The translations under genes and the position numbers were made by a program. The notes under the pieces are model-generated. The model was not told the origin of the DNA. It did no database searches and was given only the letters and a program-made list of their open reading frames with translations. From a bacterium (GTDB lineage: Bacteria; JAJVIF01; JAGGVT01), in assembly GCA_021157815.1 (NCBI GenBank), contig JAGGVT010000015.1, positions 1-26,686 on the forward strand: a stretch of 26,686 bases of DNA, in the 5' to 3' direction. Shown here one piece after another: positions 22,939 through 26,686 of the stretch (position 1 is the first letter of the stretch; every line of letters begins with the position of its first letter).

Positions 22939-25900
22939 TCATTCATCCGATGATTCCTTATAAGCGCTGCAGATTGTTTTATACGCGCAATACTCGCATG
23001 ATTCACCCTTTCTGGCGTCCTGTTTGCCTGTCTCGATTGATGCCAGAAACTCTTTTAGTTTCTCCGATGTTTCCCTCATAGCATCATCACTGATATCAAC
23101 TACCTCTTCCTTTTGCGCATCAATATACAGAAGCGATGCCCTCGACACTTTCACATCAGGAATTGATTCAATGGAATAAACGTACATCCTGACCTGCGCC
23201 GCGTACGACCTTCCCGTTATGTCGCTTTCATCGTGATGCCGTCCCGATTTGTAATCAACGACATACCACTTGTCATCGCTCATCCAGACAGCATCGGGAA
23301 TAGCTTTGAACGGGATATCGATATCCGGCATACGGAAAATAATCGGTTTTTCCAAATAGACAACATCAGATTTCAACAGAGATTCGCCAACCCGTGAGCT
23401 TTTGAAATAATCAACAATCGAGTTTATCTCATCCCGTTTAATAGATAAAGAACGAATCTCCTGCAGATATTCGTCTATTGAGAAATCATCTTTTTTTTCC
23501 ACGACAGTTTGAAGAAGTTCATGAATTATCGTTCCACGAGAAGTCGCTGAGACCGGCACATCAGCAGAGTCCGCATGCTCTCTCTCCCAGTCATGCGTAT
23601 CATCGTGGCTTATGCTTGAATCATCCTTGAGTTTTATTTTGTTTCTCAAACCGCCGTATCCCAATTCATAGTTAAATCGATACTGCATGGGACAAACAAG
23701 CCAGTTTGTAAATTCACTGATTGAATAAATTGTCCTCTTCGATTCGAAATCGGATGGGCGCCACGATTCGACTCGTTTTATCATGCGGGGTATGTCAATA
23801 TCGCGCGTTTCCACATGCTCCGGTTTATAGGTTACGTTAGGTGATTCAGCAGGTTCAGCAAAACGGGATATAGGAATTTCAATATCACCCGCCATGCAAC
23901 TCGTTGATTCATTCTTGTTTAATATTGCCAAGCCTAAAGAAGCATCAAAAAAATCCCAGAAATCGCCGTATGTTTTTTTGCCTACGGACATGCTGATAAT
24001 CAGTTTTTCCATCGCCCTGGTGAGAGCGACATAAATCAGGCGTACCGCCTCTCTTGATTCCGCATCCTTTAGATTCTGTTTCTCGATGCCATAAAAGAAA
24101 TCCTCGACTGAATCATATTGCCCGGCGGATGAATCGCGGCTTTTTAGAATGACCTGTCCATCCTTGTTTAAAAGCCATGAAGGAGTAGTGTTCCGTCCCC
24201 GCGCGGTCGCGTCAGCGAGAATCACCAGTGGAAATTCAAGCCCCTTTGATGCGTGGATTGTCATCAGCACAACACTGTTATCCGATGATGAAACAACCGA
24301 TTCCGGCTCACGAACCTCCCTGAAACGAAGTTCCTTCATGCGGTTGATGAATCCTGTGATGTTTCCGGGAAATTCCCTGTCCCATTCATCAGCGATATCA
24401 ACCAGTTTGCCGATGTTCGCCAGTTTTCTCGCGCCGCCTTTTCCTTTCGATGACGCACCCTTGAAATGCGTTTTATCGAGAATCAGGTTCAGCCTTTCCG
24501 ATGCCCCCAGTCCTGTTGATGATTTTAGAATAAACTCAAAATCATTCTGTAAATCTGAAAAACGCGCCGCGTCGTTTTTGTCGAGTTTTATGGATTTATT
24601 CTCCCAGAATTTTTCAGCCAGTTTAATCCCGAACTTCTCTCTTGTTGTTTTCAAGCCGTTTATTATGCGATACAGGGCATCCGCGCTGATGCCATAAAAC
24701 GGCGCTCGCAGCACCTCGGCAAATGTCTGCGCCTGGAACGGTTCAGTAATCAGTTCAAGATAGTTGATTAAATCCATTACCTCGCGCTGGTTATAGAATC
24801 CGCTGCCGGTTGTTACAGTATGTGGAATCGCGGCATCCTCCAACGCCCTTGAGAAATCGCGCATGTGGGATTTCGTTCGGAAAAGAATCGCGCAGTCGTA
24901 GGGTTGAAGTTTGTGCGGATTGCCATCCCTGCCCTCAACCATCATGCCCTCGTTTAACAAGGAGGTGAGTTTGTTCACAACCGCGCTGACCTCATAATCG
25001 CGCGCTTCATCGACAGTATCACCGGTGGAAATAATCAACTCAACGGGATTTGCGACGCTTTCGGTGTTGAATTTACGCCCTGCAGTGATTTGGCCATACT
25101 GCTCATTGGATAATTTTGGATCAATCAGCCTTTTATGGAACATCGCGCTGACAGAATCGAGTATCACGGATCGTGAGCGGAAATTCTCTCCAAGTTCAAT
25201 TACCTCGCCTACAGATTTTCGAAAGCGCTCAATTTCAGAAAGCATGATTCCAACATCGGCGTGACGGAAACCATAAATCGACTGCCGGGGGTCACCAACG
25301 GCGAAAAAGCCGTTTTCATTGCGAAGCATGTTGATAATTGAAATCTGAAGCGGATTTGCATCCTGAAACTCATCAATTAGAAATATTTTATATCGCTGTT
25401 TTAAATTCGACAGTATTTCAGGATGCTCTGACAGCAGTGTTTTTGCGTGAATCTCAAGGTCGCTGTAATCAAGAGAGCGCGATGATTCCTTTTCCGATTG
25501 ATATTCACGTTCGAAATCAGAGATTAGTTTGATAAAAGTTTCGCGAATTTCTTTTCCAATGATGTAATGCGCATTGCTTACGAAACCTATAATCGCCTCT
25601 TTTAATGCTGGTCCTGACTCTTCCAGCGCTTTTGCAAATTTCCCGCTTATTTTGCCACGCTTTTGATATTCTAATATTTGCTGTGTGATTTTGTAATTCA
25701 AATCACTCATTTGCAGAGGGTTTATAATATCGACAAGCTCATATGCCATAACAAGTTTGCGTTTTTGAGAATCACTTGGCTTCTCTATTGAATTGCTTTC
25801 GCTAATAAAATCATCGAGGCAGGATTCAAGTTCATTTTTCGCTGAGAGGAAAATCGGTTTCTCATCGGGACCTGATTTCAAATCAGCCGCGCTGAAACCA

Positions 25901-26430
25901 AAGCTTTTCATATTCTGCCAGTAATCCATGAATCTGGTGTGAGGGTCTCCGCTCCATTCGAGCCTTGTCAGCAGGAGATCGTAATCAGCGCGATTTTCAT
26001 GGCGCCATCGCAACATCACGCTGTCGATACATTCCTCAATCATGATGGATGATTTAATCTCATCGATAATTGCCGAGTCGGGATCGAGTCCGAGAACGAG
26101 CGAATTTTCACGAACCAGTTTCCCAAAAAAGGCGTGCATTGTGGATATCGGCGCTGTCAGAAGGTTTCTCGCGACATCTCCCCTATCCTGCTCCATCAAC
26201 CGTCTGACAAGTTTAACACGCATCGAACGCGCGGCTTTTTCGGTGAACGTGATAGCGACAATCTCATCGGGATTCATGCCGGAATCCAGAAGCGCGAGGT
26301 AGTATTCGGTCAGGACAGTTGTCTTGCCGCTTCCTGCCATCGCGATTACGATACGGTCAAGCCGCGGATCAACCGAAACAGCGTCTTTCTGAGAATCGGT
26401 AAGCGAAATTATTTCAGCGTTGTTTGCCAT
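22939..26430 (-). CDS. AddA/RecB-like UvrD-family helicase with C-terminal iron-sulfur nuclease
   Basis: A 1163-residue DNA end-processing enzyme. The superfamily 1A helicase core is complete: Q motif (SLTDSQKDAV), Walker A AGSGKTT (residues 32-38), FTEKAA (motif Ia), LIDEFQDANPLQ (motif II, about 350), GDPRQSIYGFRHAD (motif III, about 380), MTIHASKGLEFPLV, and VALTRAMEKL (motif VI, about 803). The C-terminal PD-(D/E)xK nuclease shows IPDAVW, VVDYKSGRH near 1060 and YAAQVRMYVY. Cys near 912 (LVCPMQYRF) with C-x2-C-x5-C near 1142-1151 forms the four-Cys iron-sulfur staple. Such enzymes process double-strand breaks for RecA loading. The usual AddB-like partner is not in the window; it could lie to the right. 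No clear ribosome site precedes ATG 26430. Confidence 0.9.
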   Translation of the reverse strand: MANNAEIISLTDSQKDAVSVDPRLDRIVIAMAGSGKTTVLTEYYLALLDSGMNPDEIVAITFTEKAARSMRVKLVRRLMEQDRGDVARNLLTAPISTMHAFFGKLVRENSLVLGLDPDSAIIDEIKSSIMIEECIDSVMLRWRHENRADYDLLLTRLEWSGDPHTRFMDYWQNMKSFGFSAADLKSGPDEKPIFLSAKNELESCLDDFISESNSIEKPSDSQKRKLVMAYELVDIINPLQMSDLNYKITQQILEYQKRGKISGKFAKALEESGPALKEAIIGFVSNAHYIIGKEIRETFIKLISDFEREYQSEKESSRSLDYSDLEIHAKTLLSEHPEILSNLKQRYKIFLIDEFQDANPLQISIINMLRNENGFFAVGDPRQSIYGFRHADVGIMLSEIERFRKSVGEVIELGENFRSRSVILDSVSAMFHKRLIDPKLSNEQYGQITAGRKFNTESVANPVELIISTGDTVDEARDYEVSAVVNKLTSLLNEGMMVEGRDGNPHKLQPYDCAILFRTKSHMRDFSRALEDAAIPHTVTTGSGFYNQREVMDLINYLELITEPFQAQTFAEVLRAPFYGISADALYRIINGLKTTREKFGIKLAEKFWENKSIKLDKNDAARFSDLQNDFEFILKSSTGLGASERLNLILDKTHFKGASSKGKGGARKLANIGKLVDIADEWDREFPGNITGFINRMKELRFREVREPESVVSSSDNSVVLMTIHASKGLEFPLVILADATARGRNTTPSWLLNKDGQVILKSRDSSAGQYDSVEDFFYGIEKQNLKDAESREAVRLIYVALTRAMEKLIISMSVGKKTYGDFWDFFDASLGLAILNKNESTSCMAGDIEIPISRFAEPAESPNVTYKPEHVETRDIDIPRMIKRVESWRPSDFESKRTIYSISEFTNWLVCPMQYRFNYELGYGGLRNKIKLKDDSSISHDDTHDWEREHADSADVPVSATSRGTIIHELLQTVVEKKDDFSIDEYLQEIRSLSIKRDEINSIVDYFKSSRVGESLLKSDVVYLEKPIIFRMPDIDIPFKAIPDAVWMSDDKWYVVDYKSGRHHDESDITGRSYAAQVRMYVYSIESIPDVKVSRASLLYIDAQKEEVVDISDDAMRETSEKLKEFLASIETGKQDARKGESCEYCAYKTICSAYKESSDE

Positions 26431-26517
26431 AGATGTATCTGCGGTATTTTATCATGAAATCTTGTAGCCCGGGTTCTCATGAAAGTGTCTCATAACAAAA
26501 TTATAGCGAAAAAGTGA

Positions 26518-26544
26518 ATTTAATTCGTACCGGGTACAAATTAA
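26518..26544. repeat. 27-bp palindromic direct repeat, copy 1
   Basis: Identical to 26638-26664, exactly 120 bp away. The core TTAATTCGTACC/GGTACAAATTAA is a palindrome with one mismatch around a central G. It lies in the upstream region of the helicase-nuclease gene. Confidence 0.85.
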
Positions 26545-26637
26545 TTTTGAGGCATTTCTTTGGTGGGGATAAATATACTCAGTTGCTTGAATTAATGCCT
26601 GTTTAAGTGAATTACTCAAAAGCAGTGGATTCGGGCC

Positions 26638-26664
26638 ATTTAATTCGTACCGGGTACAAATTAA
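26638..26664. repeat. 27-bp palindromic direct repeat, copy 2
   Basis: Exact copy of 26518-26544. The 93 bp between copies is non-repetitive and shows no convincing gene; the pair could be ends of a small non-autonomous element, or operators. The region 26431-26686 holds no gene I can support. Confidence 0.85.
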
Positions 26665-26686
26665 ATTTTCCATGAACCTTTTCCCA

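Noticed and set aside
26452-26673. Minus-strand frame of 73 codons with repeated ICTRYELN
   Set aside because: The repeated peptide is just the translation of the two 27-bp palindromic repeats.

Overview
The window joins the right end of an integrated, defence-carrying mobile element (about 1-8367, AT-richer) to ordinary bacterial chromosome (about 8365-26686). The chromosome side carries lipoproteins with signal peptidase II lipoboxes, a sigma-54 activator, an HDOD protein, dispersed palindromic repeats and an AddA/RecB-like nuclease. This suggests a Gram-negative, possibly uncultured bacterium; I cannot name a phylum. Some genes have Shine-Dalgarno sites. At least two (the CCA-adding enzyme and the DUF4129 protein) have a -10 box 7-8 nt before the start codon and look leaderless.

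Mobile element. It opens with the 3' end of dndD and a complete dndE, from the Dnd DNA phosphorothioation system. Two well-spaced genes of unrecognised function follow (690-1868 and 1846-2928), overlapping by 23 nt; the second encodes a four-Cys zinc site and a winged-helix-like tail. Next is a 240-bp leader with two operator-like palindromes and a strongly structured, switch-like RNA (3054-3154). It precedes a small protein and a 766-aa primase-helicase (zinc finger, TOPRIM, P-loop). Then come a zinc-ribbon protein, a tiny ribbon-helix-helix-like protein and a large serine recombinase. The recombinase frame runs into the 3' half of the host initiator tRNA-fMet gene and stops at its anticodon, so this tRNA marks the right element boundary. 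The left boundary and the rest of dnd are outside the window.

Chromosome. After tRNA-fMet (minus strand, with a good promoter) come a CCA-adding/poly(A) polymerase-family enzyme, a divergent FolD-like protein and a small Ig-like lipoprotein, all on the minus strand. An orphan NtrC-type regulator (plus) is followed by 750 bp of dispersed repeats, a palindrome and a strong terminator. Next are a short ferredoxin (minus), a large BNR/beta-propeller lipoprotein and a DUF4129 membrane protein (plus), an HDOD protein (minus) and tRNA-Gln (plus). A 19-copy 8-bp tandem repeat supplies the 3' end of a family 2 glycosyltransferase gene. That gene is coupled to an exported TPR/degenerate-peptidase-like protein. 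Last is a 1163-aa AddA/RecB-like helicase-nuclease with an iron-sulfur staple, followed by two 27-bp palindromic repeats exactly 120 bp apart.

The best candidates for undescribed biology are the gene pair behind dndE, which could be a phosphorothioate-linked effector or regulator, and the pseudoknotted leader RNA before the primase operon.
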